A DNA stretch of 64,000 nt from Trema orientale (lineage: Eukaryota > Streptophyta > Magnoliopsida > Rosales > Cannabaceae): the NCBI GenBank assembly GCA_002914845.1, contig JXTC01000004.1, positions 296,440 to 360,439 on the forward strand, in the 5' to 3' direction. The stretch's first letter is position 1; every line of letters begins with the position of its first letter. The notes below the pieces were generated by a model, which worked only from the letters and a program-made list of their open reading frames with translations, was not told the DNA's origin and made no database searches. A program made the position numbers and the translations under genes. Shown here in pieces: positions 47,589 to 59,599 of this stretch.

Positions 47589-49008
47589 CTACTGTTTTCT
47601 GAGAGTAGAATGTGCTGGTGAGGCAGATGAGACCGATGCCGCCCAAAACTGCGCGTTCTTTACCTTTGATATACTCGCCAACACGCTCAGCGGGGTCACG
47701 TCTCCTACTACTGTCACCTTCTTTGCTGCAAAGTCTATGTTGAAAGATGTCACTCCTGCACTCCCACAATTGCCAAAACCAGAATATGTTGATCTTAATT
47801 AGTATAACTTGTGTAACATTAGCATTTATATATTTTTGTGTGACTAATATTAAGTATTTTTCTTTCTCACACTAGCCAGAAAATAAAAGGAAGAAAAGAA
47901 ACAGTTAAATCATTTTCAAGAAAAGTGGCCATAATGACTATTGTTAACAGGGAAGAGTTGGCTGAAAAAGGTAGCAATCATGTAAAATGTGGAAAATGAT
48001 GGCCATTTCTAACTTTTGAGGAACCAAACACAAAGTTGTAGGATCACAAGGCAATATGTGTACCTTCCATTCTAGACAGATGTTTCCTCACTTTCCCTTC
48101 ACAGCCTCTACAGTGCAAGGACACCCTCAGGACCACAACCTGCAATCAAACTCCATTAGAATTCCAACAACAATGGAGCTTTTTCAACCAATAATGGACC
48201 ATAGTCTTCTAGATTTCATTACTATATTCTCATAAATAAAAGATAGAACACAATTTGTTTTTTGTTTTTTGTTTTTTTTTTTAAAATAAACTTCCAAACC
48301 GGCAACATGTTTTGGAGCTTTGCATTGTGAACAATTGCATAACGTACTCGGGTTAGCTCGAATTACCTGGTCTGAAGAAGCTGGTTTGGACTGATAAGAG
48401 GAGGAAGAGTCTTTTGTAGCAGCAATGGACTCCTCCTGGTTCACTGCAGTTAACTGTGTCTTCTTGTTTCCAACCGGAACCAATCCCAGAACTGGATCAT
48501 AGTCACATAAGCCATCTAGGAATGCTGGCTCGCTCAAAAGGTATCTTGAGGAGCCAGGAGGAGTGACCAAATCAGCTGCCTTAGTCCAGCTCTTCGTAGC
48601 TACATCACTCGGCGTAGAAGTAGAAGCAAAAGAGCTCGTTTTGATGTAATCAGCGAGCTTGGCGTGAGAATCACTAGTACTCTTTCTCTTCTGATTTTCA
48701 TTTTGCTTAGAGGAACTTCCGCTCTTCTTGGTTTGATCATTGGGCTTCGGCTTCGAGGATTTAGAAGAGCTTTTCTTGGTCTTTTGGAGTTGATGGTAAG
48801 ACTTGGGATTGATGGGAGGCTGAGAAGAGCAGGGGACACTAGGGAGAGCTCTACCGCCGCTTCTTCTGGTGTCAGTGATGATCGGATTGTGGCGGTCGAT
48901 GGCTCTACCGCCAAGTTGAATGGTGGAGGAAGATGATGAAGCTTCATCCATGCTCAAACATATAGCAGTTGAAGCTTGGGATGCACAGAATATATCTATA
49001 CCTTTCAT
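47589..49008 (-). CDS. NAKR3: Heavy-metal-associated (HMA) domain protein, NAKR3-like
   Basis: Three coding exons on the minus strand (48367-49008, 48064-48139, 47589-47755) give 294 residues. NAKR proteins carry one C-terminal HMA domain; NAKR1 acts in phloem in sodium/potassium balance and flowering, NAKR3 is little studied. N-terminus MKGIDIFCASQASTAICLSM is typical of the family; a long Ser/Lys-rich, disordered middle follows (KKSSSKSSKPKPNDQTKKSG). The HMA domain starts at 215: VVVLRVSLHCRGCEGKVRKH, with metal-binding cysteines C224 and C227, and the beta-strand KKVTVVGDVTPLSVLASISK. The tail after FWAAS is short and ends LRKQ. A GA repeat (49091-49128) lies in the 5' leader. An upstream in-frame extension to 49173 crosses that repeat and is unlikely to be coding. 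Confidence 0.9.
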
Positions 49009-49088
49009 CTTTGGTTGATATAATGAAAACAAAGAAGGGATAAGCGAGTAGTGGTTCAGAGAATCTGCATAAATGTGTTCGTGTGAGT

Positions 49089-49124
<36 letters not shown>

Positions 49125-52100
49125 AGAGCTTATTTACAAAGTTTCTTGTTCTGCTTTTAAGCTTGAAACTCACTCAACCTTACTTAGGAGAGAGATTTGA
49201 AAAAAAAATATATATATATATTCATGGTTAACACTGCAGAATAAATGGAGTATTTTTTGTATTTTAGTGTGGAAGGAAGTTATGCCACTTTATGGGCTAT
49301 AACCCCTTTATCATGTCAATGACAGATTGCCCTGCATACCGTGCTATATTTTACTACTAGTGCAGCCAGGAAGAAAATGACTTTATGAGCTGCAACTAAC
49401 TTTTGTATGGTTTAAATGGATGAAAATGACGTACAGTGAGTTTGTGCTCTAATAGTGTAACTCAAAACTATTATGTATAGTGTATATACATATATCAAAG
49501 TTTGTGACAAAGAATACTGGCAATAATATAGAAAATTGAGGCATCTTTTGAGAGTTTCATGGAACATAATCGTTCTGTTTACTCGGCCGAAATTGATTTC
49601 ATTTACTCAAAAGAAAGAAAATTTTAAGCATTAGCCTCCTCATTCCACATGAAACATTTCATGTCTAAAACAAAAGAACCTGCTCTAGAATATTTTGAAG
49701 TAATGCACCCACCATGCTGGTATTTTTATATGTATTTCATTCCAAAAAAATAAGGGTTAATGAGCATCTCCGGGATTAGATAGCATTAGCAGGTGTGAAA
49801 CTCAAGGACAAAATTTAAGAAATACATATTTGTTTTCCATTTTGATATGGGACATCGTTTATGTATGCAGATTTTTGTTTGGATTTGTGTTAAGTGCCCG
49901 TGACATTTCCATATAATGCGTTGGCCTTATTATATAAATCTGAATACTAAGACGTTATATGGGGTAGAGTTAATTAATGAGTGGTCTGTTGGCCTGTTGG
50001 GCATGCCTTACAAAATAATACTTACTGAAACACCTTAGACAGCAAGCTGTCCACACTCCAAAGAGTTTAATTTTTGAAATGAAACATATGGTCAGATGAG
50101 TCAGACCAACGGTTAAAATCTCCAAACACAGCTTGCCCTGCTAAAATTTATTCCAAAGGGTTTACAAAAAAAAAAAAAAAAAAAAAAAAAGCCCCATTTG
50201 GTACGACATCATAGTTATTTCAGTATTAATTTCTAGGAGATTTGAGTCTATAACTCAGTAGTGTATAGAAAAATAATGCACCTAATCCTAAGATCATAGT
50301 TGGTGTAATATACTTAAAAAGAAGCCAATTAACTATTGGAGGTCAATTTTAAAGCTGACATGAATCAGAGTCATATATGTTCACCAACATTTTCAGTTAC
50401 ATTTTATAAGCATGCTTCAGAATTCTAATGCAATATTGCATTATTGCCTACTTCAATGTAAATAATAGAATCAAATGCTAATGGCCACTCACTACAAGAT
50501 ATTCCCAAAAATAAAATGATGATTAAGTGTGAAGCTTAAATTTGGTCATATCTCATTAACTTAATCTTTCATGACGCATATAGTAAAGTTCCCTCGCCTT
50601 AAATATCAATTCAGATGGTAGTTGCAGTTGATCAAACCTAAAGGTGGTCCCAAACAGTCAATTAAAAGAAGGCCCTACACAGTACAAAGTTCTTTCCCAA
50701 TTCTTTTCTTAGTGTATTTCTCTTCTTCTTCTTTTCCTCTAGAAACATTGGTAGTACATGGTAAAATATTTGCATGGCCAATCATACCAACAACACAACA
50801 AAGATATGTACCTAGAAGACCTTTCCATATGATGTTCATATCTTATCATATGCAGCATTATTTAGATTCTAGTGGAACAAATGCTGCCAGATAGTAAACC
50901 ATTTGGAATTTTTCCTTCCTTTGGATGGATGAGACACAAAGCCACTCTTCTCTTTCTCTACTCACTTAACTCATAAAAATTCTCCTTCACACATTTATGG
51001 AATCAGATGCTCATGATTTGGTTTCCCACTTTTTCTTTTTCTACCTTTACATCCATACTTGCCAACCCCATTTACCAATTAAGAGTCCCAATTCAAAACG
51101 ATTCTTCATATATATTTATATGTATTTATATTTTTCCTCTTATGTCTTCTATTGACCAGCTTCTCTCAAATCTGTGGTCACCTTGGTCTTTAAGAAATGA
51201 GGCTTTGGTTTTAAGTTTGGAAGAGTAATCCTAGATTAACCCGTTAGTGTTCACAATCTTTCTGCTTTTCCTTTTTCTCTTTTGCTTTCTTTTATAGATT
51301 ATCATGTTGATCGATATGCCCATTGTTTTTTTCTTACACCATAAAATCTCACTTGGCAGGTGTTCTTTAACAGATTGACTTTTTTATTGTAGCTAACTAA
51401 AAAGACAGAGAAAAGAAAACAAAGGTAAAATCTACCACTAAACCATTATTTAATACTAATTACACACACTAGTTGTGTTAACTATATTAAATTATCATAT
51501 GTGACTGCTTTATAAAGAGCTCCATATGGCAAAGGCAAACAGTTTGGAGATGGAAATTGTATGAGTTAGTCTTGTCCTCCCTTTACGCATTCGCAAATAA
51601 CTAATCAATGAAAACCTTGATTATAATAATTTAATCAAGAAATTATACCATATTATATTCAGAAAATTGCACATGTGATGCAACAAAGATTACCGAGAAT
51701 GAATTGAATTGGATTTGGAACTTTTTCTTAGTGCCATGGTCCCCGAGCCAAATGTCCATATTAACAACCATAACCCAATCCAATCATCCATATACATCCA
51801 TCCAAAAACGAAAAGGAAAAATAAAAGGCAGCAAAAACAAACAGAATTGTGTTTGGTTTAGGTTTGTTGTCGGTGAACGATGTTGAACAAGAGTTGCGTG
51901 TAAGAAATGAATTGAAACAAGGGGCAATTGACATTGTAGTTTTGAGGAAAATATCTCGAGAGGTGGGTGTTAAAGGTATACCAGTATAAGCTAAAAGCTC
52001 CCAAATAGTTCTTATAAACTGTATGTGGTGATCACTGAAAAAAAAAAAACACCATTTCATATGGAACTTTAGTTACACCATACCATTTTTTTTCTCTCCA

Positions 52101-52418
52101 AAGAAACTCTTATCATACCACGTGTAGTAAGAAAACAAAACTAAATGAATACAAGTACAGCTATAAGCACTGGTTCAGTGCTAGAAAATTGTAAAAATAA
52201 CGTCACCCAAAATTTGACAGGAAAAACAAAATATTATACCACTGGTACAGTGCTAATGAAGCACAAAATGAAGATAGCTGAGAGAGAGATCTTCCTAGAG
52301 TGGCAGTGTGAAAGAATTTTCCAGGGAATGCAGAATGAGACTGATGACAAAAATAAAGGAATGGATAGGATACAGATATGCCCTACACACTATACATAGG
52401 ATTATATGCTTCCTTCTC
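49009..52418. other. Intergenic between divergent-upstream NAKR3-like and the end of UXS1-like gene
   Basis: It contains the NAKR3-like promoter and leader with the (GA)n at 49091-49128, AT-rich spacer, an A run at about 50165-50191, and the 3' flank of the UXS1-like gene. Small open frames have no known motif. Confidence 0.45.
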
Positions 52419-55400
52419 TTATTTAAGACCTTTGCCTTCATCTTCATTCAAAATGCGGTTTCTGAAATCACGCACCATAAGAGGCAGACCCTCCCTTAGT
52501 GGGATCTTGGGCTCCCAGTTCAGCAGCTCCTTTGCCTTGCTAATATCGGGTTTCCTCTTATGTGGATCATCTGCAGTATTTGGCTTAAATTCTATAGTCG
52601 CACTTGAATCAATTGTTTCTTTGACGACCTGTACATTCAGGAAGTAAAATGAGCAAGCCAGTACAAGTTTCTATCTCTGTATGCTAACTTCTATTTGAAT
52701 GCTAAGTTTCTATATCTATGCATTAACTTCTATTTGAATGCCAAGTTTCTATCTCTATATACTGACTTCTATTTGAATTTAATACAAAACCAGAAGAAAC
52801 CAAGAAAAGGAGCCAGCCAGTACTAGCTAATATTGCTATATATTAACTTCTTTTGGCTTTAGAAAAATCTTCGCTTTGAATTTAACACCAGCCAGCGGAA
52901 ATCAAAAAATGAGCAAGCCAGTATAAGTTTCTACCTCTGTATATTAACTTCATTTTGAATTTAATACCAACCAGCAGAAACCAAGAAAATACCAAAACGG
53001 TGCCACTAAACAAAGCCAAAAACAAATAAAAGAAATAAAAAATAGATAAATGAGATGTATGTATAAGTCACCCAGGAGCCCGCTGAAGTAATATTTTGGA
53101 AAAAAGACAAACCTCTGCAAGCTCTAGCATGGTGAATTCCCCAGGATTACCAAGGTTGAAAGGACCCACATGTTCGCCTTCCATTAAGGCCACCAGTCCA
53201 TCAACCTGTCATTTGGAAAAAGAAGTTCAGGTCCTTCCCACATAACACCTCAGTCAGTTGCACTGATAAGCTTCTTATGTTATGAAGAGGGGAAGATGTT
53301 TCAAATAATTACCATGTCATCATTGCCAGTGTCCAATGGACTACATGTAAATCATCCCACCCCAAAATAACTTGAAATAAGCTTGTAAAAAGTATAATTA
53401 CTTCAGCTATTTGGTAACTGAGAGTTAACTATTCCACAATTCTTAAAATTTTAAGCGCTGAAGCATTCAATATCGCTCTTCAGAGATTTGAGCTGCATTC
53501 AACTAGTGTTTTCTATTGGTTCGTGATTATTTGACCTTTTATGCTAGCCATATGGCAGATATTATCGTAGTCTTAAAGAATTCAAACTCACAAAGTGACA
53601 AAATGTTCAACAAAGTACCAAATAAATAAATACTGCCTTTGAGAAAGTAAAGAAAGCAAATGTTTCTACAATACCAAGTCGGAGACATATTGGAAGCTTC
53701 GTGTTTGTTTACCATCACCATAAACAGTCAATGGTTCTTTGCGGATGGCCTGCAAAAGACAGCTATTATGTTCAGCATAACTTGCCAATGACAAAAAATC
53801 TACTAAATAAGACATACTCGAGTAATAAACCAAAAATAAAAAAGATAGTACAGTAAAGTGATCAACCTGAGCAACAAAATTGCTAACGACACGCCCATCA
53901 TCTAAGCACATACGTGGGCCATATGTATTAAAAATGCGAGCAATACGCACCTGTAAACAGAAAGACTCACAGTAAGTCTCACGTGACCCAACATACTTAG
54001 TCTTATCTTAATTTGAACTAAATCAGTTATAACTTCTGCTATTCTGCATGACATAATAAAGGACCCTGCAAAGCATGTAGTAGATTGGGAAGCCCATAAA
54101 GAAATAACTTCTTTATTTTTGGAAATACGAAAAGAATTTTAAATGGGTTATGTTTTACGAACTTCCCAACTATATCTTAAAAGACGTTGGCCTCGTGACC
54201 TTTTGAAAGCATATGGATATAAATTGTATTGGTGTTTAGAAGTAGTTCCAACCCAATTTGTCATTTCTTGTTAAAGAGTTAGCTCCTCTTCTAAACAATA
54301 TAATTTGCATCACTATAAGCTTATCTCCATTGTATGCAGCCCATCCACAGATGGAGCAAACTTGGGCAAACCAATTACATTAATCAAGAAAAAGTTACCC
54401 ACCAAGTGTAACTATTTCAGTCTAATTATAGTATCATCCCTAACTTTTTTGTGTAAGAATCAGGATCCTACATAATATGTCAGGAACACTACAAGAATTT
54501 CCAACTTTATCTCCACTTAATTATTTAGAAGTTAACCTCTTTTCGTGAGAAAAAACAATTACGTGTTAAACTTCACAACGTGTAGGAAGCGATTAATATA
54601 TGTAAGTTGTATGCAGCAGTAAATTTTTAAAAGTTTTGATTGTCAATAACCTGTCTGATCAAAATGAGCATTCAGACATTTTATTTGCTCCAAGTTCCAA
54701 ATAGCTTAGCAAGGTTTAACATCAAAACTTGTTACCTCCACATCTGCACCCCGATGGTAATCCATTGCTAAGGTTTCTGCTGTCCGCTTTCCTTCATCAT
54801 AGCAGCTTCTCTCACCTATACATTTTCAAGTTCACATCATTAACGTATCCTACGACATCATTGTATCACATACACAATCTTTTAGCTGTCCCCTTACCTA
54901 TTGGATTTACATTTCCCCAGTAAGTCTCTTTCTGTGGATGCTCAAGTGGATCACCATAAACCTCGCTTGTACTCGTGAGCAGAAACCTGGCCCCAATCCT
55001 CTTTGCAAGGCCAAGCATGTTTAGGGTACCCATAACATTAGTCTTGTGATCAATAATCAAAGTTAAGGATAAGCCAAACAGAAGCAATCCCAGATGCCAA
55101 AACCAATCAAAATCAAATCAAATCAAGAAAGCACCCACCAAGCAAATAAAAAAAATCATGCTTAAAACTAGTAGATTGCTTTAGAAGGAAAACAGAAAAA
55201 TCCCAGATGCAAATTCAATGAAAAGCATATACTAAGTAAATCACAGGAATCATACGTGAAGCAAACATAATGGCATTGAAAAGGATATGATTGTTTTAAC
55301 AGGATTGTACTTATAATGAACTGGCGATGCGGGGCAAGCCAAATGATAGATCTGATCAACCTCCAAGAGTATTGGCTCAACCACATCATGACGAATAAGC

Positions 55401-55924
55401 TCGAAACGAGGATTCCCAAAATGGTGAACCACATTCTCCTTCCTCCCGGTAAAGAAATTATCGATCACAATCACATCGTTTCCCCGATCAATGAGCTTAT
55501 CGACGAGGTGACTCCCCACGAATCCAGCACCACCGGTCACTACTATCCTCAGCCTGCGTTGCCTGAGCGCTACCGGAACCCGGCCCACCTTGCCCAACCC
55601 ATGACCGCTCTTGAAAAACGATGCAACCGAAACCTGATCATGGGTCGTCCCCAGACCGCCCTGGAAAGATCGGGCTACGGCGGAATTGGGGTCGGAGGGC
55701 CCAATTCGGGACAGGGTCGGCTGGAGGATGAAGAATGTGGACCCAATCAAGATGCCCACAAGGATGAAAAGAAGCCTCTGCTCTTTGAAGAGGTAGTTGA
55801 TCGATCTGGGGAGAGATCTGGGCTGCTTTAGGGTTTTGGGCGAGTATGGAGACGTCGTCGTCCCTGCGGCGGTCTCCTCGTCCCGTCTGTGATTCACGCT
55901 TAATTGCTTGTGTAAATGTTTCAT
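52419..55924 (-). CDS. UXS1: UDP-glucuronic acid decarboxylase (UDP-xylose synthase), membrane-anchored, UXS1-like
   Basis: Seven coding exons on the minus strand (55289-55924, 54898-55045, 54736-54815, 53867-53950, 53675-53749, 53113-53205, 52419-52628) give 441 residues. It converts UDP-glucuronate to UDP-xylose with bound NAD+, feeding xylan and other wall polymers. Short cytosolic N-terminus, then a membrane anchor at about 51-67 ([17 protein letters not shown]), so a type II Golgi protein. The SDR domain has the NAD motif TGGAGFVG (130-137), STSE with E240, and the YxxxK pair Y267/K271 in [28 protein letters not shown] and the ending [11 protein letters not shown] match UXS1/2. The start MKHLHKQ fits the family; an in-frame ATG at 55975 would add 17 residues. 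Intron 1 is AT-AC (separate entry). Confidence 0.95.
55046..55288 (-). other. U12-type AT-AC intron (intron 1 of the UXS1-like gene)
   Basis: Protein alignment requires ...PVKTI joined to KTNVMGT. On the minus strand the exon ends ACAATC and the intron begins ATATCCTTTT, the exact 5' consensus of minor-spliceosome AT-AC introns. It ends ATTGATCAC, giving AC, before AAGACTAATG. ATCCTTAAC at 55062-55070 matches the U12 branch-site consensus (TTCCTTAAC) and lies about 16-18 bases from the 3' end, the usual spacing. No GT-AG pair nearby restores the reading frame to the conserved protein. Length is 243 bases. Confidence 0.9.
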
Positions 55925-57430
55925 TCTGGGAATTCTGGGTCCTGGGTTCTTCCTCAAATCGAATATGGAATTCAAATCTGTGAGCTTTTCGTCACTTCGT
56001 TTGAATCGTAATGTTCAAGCACTGAAGCTCGAGCTCCGGTTCAAATGGTACCCTTCTCCATGGAAGGAGATAGAGAAAGAGAGAGAAAGGTCTTTGTCTT
56101 CTTCCTGATGGGTCTGAATGACTGGGTTTGTTTGAAGAAGAGTTGTAATGAGCACGATTTGAGAAATGGAGTAATTATGAAGCGATTTTCATTTTTTTCC
56201 AAACCATAAAACCATGAAAGGGTCAACAAGATCTTGTCTGCTGCTGCTACTCTCTTTCTCTCTCTCTCTCTTCCTACTTCGCGTCCTACTGCATAACACG
56301 TCTAGACCAATGAGATTTTGCCATCTGTCGGATTAAGTTCAGTAAGACGCATAGCAGAACATATTTTTTCAGGTCTTTTGTGTGAGTGTAGTGTAGTGTA
56401 TAGTGCAGTGAATAGTTACGTGTGTCACTTTGGGGATTAGAGAGAGATAGCACATTAGAATCATGGTTTTCGTACAATTAAGATTAGGAACGAATATTTG
56501 TTGTCAACCATCTGACATTTTAAATCCATTCAACTTCTAAACTTAGCTTAGCTTAGCTTAGCTATAACACTTTGGAACTCAATCAAAACAAGTCTGATTG
56601 TGGATGCAGACACTCTATAGATGAGTTACGTTATGTGACCCAAAAATTAAAAATTAAAAATTAAAATGTGCAAGTCATTGAAGTGGATACAATCATACAA
56701 TACTAGTTGGACCATGGATGGTTTAGAGAACATCGTTTTCTATTGGAGTATTTATAATCAGTTGCCTTTTAAACACTTAATTTTAATAAGTGTCTCTATG
56801 TTCATTTTTATAGCAAAATAATTGATTTTGTTATTTTTTTTCTTTCACTGTATATATCGGACATTTTTAATGGACCAAATGTAAAGACTCAATTTTGTAT
56901 TGATGTATATACGTTCTTGTATTGAGTATATGTATATGATATTTGATATAATAAAGCTGAAATTGAAATATATATTCGAATTGATAAACTTGCTATAAAA
57001 TAAAATAAAATAGAAAGGACATTTGTTAAAATAAAAAGTCAGAAACACCATTTCCAATTGGAGTATACACATACACTAGTCTTTTTGTTATTGTCAATCC
57101 GAAGCTTATAATAGCTGAAAATACTTGTATTTTTGTTTTTTTTAGTATAATAGCTTCTTAAATATTCCTTTTCTAATCTTTATTTTTAGTTCCCTACCAG
57201 TCTAATCAAGATGGGGCTTTTAGTTCGGGAGTATAATTTCTTTTTTGAAAGGGACTGTATATTAGATTTACTGGATCTAATTGATATGCTAGTATGAAAT
57301 GATATATTAGACATTTACCATTGAAAAAAACTTATTAAAAATTTTAATTTTAAAATAAAGTGTTAAAGTGAGATTTAGTATCATTATTTATATATAATCC
57401 ATAGGACTTCTTACAAAATTCCAAGCCCAG
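55925..57430. other. UXS1-like 5' flank and spacer
   Basis: The leader has GA/CT-rich tracts (56060-56095, 56251-56271). Further on, AT-rich spacer with small runs such as four GCTTA repeats near 56546-56565. No gene recognised. Confidence 0.4.
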
Positions 57431-58059
57431 AGTACCAAAAATTGAAAAATCTCAGATGGGTTGATTTTTAAAAAAAATTACAACTGATTTAGAAAAATAT
57501 CTGTTTTCAAAATTTAAATAGAAAGAAATATTTTTGACAAAATATTTAAAAAATATCATTTTTTTCAAAATTTGTATTTTTTAATAGTACTCGAGGTAAC
57601 CAGTTAGATTACTTAGGATAACTAATCCAGTTACTACTGATCAAGGTAACTTGACTAGCTACATTAAGTATTTCATCAATTAATAAAAAGTAGTATTTTT
57701 CTAAATAATTTTAAAAATAGTATTTTTATAATTAATCCGGAATTTTTCAAAACAATTTCAAATTCTAACTTTTTTCAATTTTTTTGAAAAATTACCAGAA
57801 AAATCAAATTGGAAAAAAGACACTTAGTACGATTTTTTAAGAAATAATACCAAAATTACGATATTCGAAAATGAAGCACATTTTATACGGTTTTCTTTAA
57901 AAAAATTCTAAAAAGTACGATCTTCAATATGCGGTGGCGTTTTTGTAAATAAACTTTCTCTTTTTAAATAGATTATATAATGAATATTGTGACGTAACAA
58001 GAGGATAAAAAAATTAGTCTGATAACTAGCGCATCTTTTAAGGTTACAAGAGTCAAACT

Positions 58060-59395
58060 GAGGGTTTAAACCCCAACCTCTCAACTTTTCTTGCGGAAAC
58101 CAATATGGTTTCCTGTAGTAACCAAAAAACGAAATTTATTTTTCAAGTAGAAACCAAATTAGTTTCTTGCAGAAACTAAATTGGTTTGAGGGGAAACCAA
58201 ATTAGTTTATTATAGTAAGTAGAATCCAATTTTGTTATATTTGTTTTCAAGTGGAAACTAATCTGGTTTCTCGTAATAACTAGAAAACCAAATTAGTTTT
58301 TCAAATAGAAACCATGTTAGTTTTGAATAGTATCCAAAGAGTAATTTTAACTAATTTAATTTCCTATAAAAATTAGTTATTTTTATTCTTAAAACCAAAT
58401 TAGTTTCGAGTGAAAACTATGTTGGTTTCAAATAGTAATTAAAAAATAATTTGAACTATTTTGGTTTCCTAAAAAAATTAGTTATCGTTATTCTTGAAAC
58501 AAAAAACCAAATTGACATTTATTAATTTCAAGTATAAACCAAACTGATTTCCAGTGGAAACCATGTTAGTTTCGATCAGTAACAAAAAAAAAAAAGTTTG
58601 AACTATTTTAGTTTCATAAAAAAAATTGGTTATTATTATTTTTAAAACCAAAACCCAAATTATTATTGAGTAATTTTGAGTTGAAATTATATTGATTTCG
58701 AATAGTAACTAAAAACAAAATTGGTTTCCACTAGTAACCATAACCAATTTGGTTTTTAGAGAAACTAATATAATTTTTAGAGAAACTAGTAATCAATTTG
58801 GTTACTATTAACCTAAAGTCAGAACAAAATTATGGAAGGAACAATAAAGCGAAAAAAAAGGCTAAAACGAAAATAAAATAATTAAATAAAAAAAATGGAG
58901 CAAATAAAAAAGGAAAAAGAATTGAAATAATGAAAAAAAATACGAAAAAAGAATAAAATAAAAAGGGAAAAAATGAAAGGGCTTAAGGAGAAAAATGAAA
59001 ACCACAATGGTTTCATGTGGTTTACTTAGCTACAGGGTATTCTACTAAAAGAAACCACAATGATTTCTAGGAAATATTCGTAGTTTCCTGTGATCTACTT
59101 AGCTATATGGCATTTTGTAAAAAAAAAAAATCACGATAATTTCAAGAAAACCTTCGTAGTTTCTTGTGATTTATTTAGCTATATAACATTTTGTAAAAAG
59201 AAAACCACGATGGTTTTCAGGAAATGTTCGTGGTTTCCTGTAATTTATTTACGTACAGGATATTCTGCTAAAGGAAACTAAACTGGTTTATAGGAAACTT
59301 TTGTGGTTTCCTACGATTTACTTGCATACAGGATCTTCTGTCGATAGAAAACTAAATTGGTTTCCAAGAAACTATTGTGGTTTCCTGTTAAAAAA
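58060..59395. repeat. Array of short GGTTTC/GAAACC-type palindromic words, with an about 80-bp tandem repeat at its end
   Basis: Variants of AAACCAAATTAGTTTC and GAAACC...GGTTTCC recur dozens of times over 1.3 kb. From about 59000 they become organised as about five degenerate units of roughly 80 bases, each with GTGGTTTCCTGTGATTTACT-like and ACAGGATATTCTGC-like blocks. There are several stops in each frame, so it is not a coding repeat. Flanking AT-rich sequence to about 57430 and 59600 (AGTATTTAGAAAAATGCCAT) may belong to the same element. Confidence 0.7.
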
Positions 59396-59599
59396 AAGAT
59401 GGCTTATTTACTAAAATACCACCACGTTTTCTAGCTCCCAAAGTATTTAGAAAAATGCCATAAAAAAGTCAGTACAAAATTTTTATTATTTTTGAAAGGT
59501 CGTAAATTTGGTAATATTTTTTAAAAAATAGGTATAAGTGTCCAAAATCCAATCAAATTTCCTAATCTATAATTATGGTCGGCCATTCAGTTGCTTAGA

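Noticed and set aside
58019-58085. tRNA-like segment with GGGTTTAAACCCC
   Set aside because: Self-complementary B-box-like word but no convincing A box or stem pairing.
58060-59395. CRISPR-like repeat array
   Set aside because: Nuclear plant DNA, degenerate units without constant spacers; it is a eukaryotic repeat.
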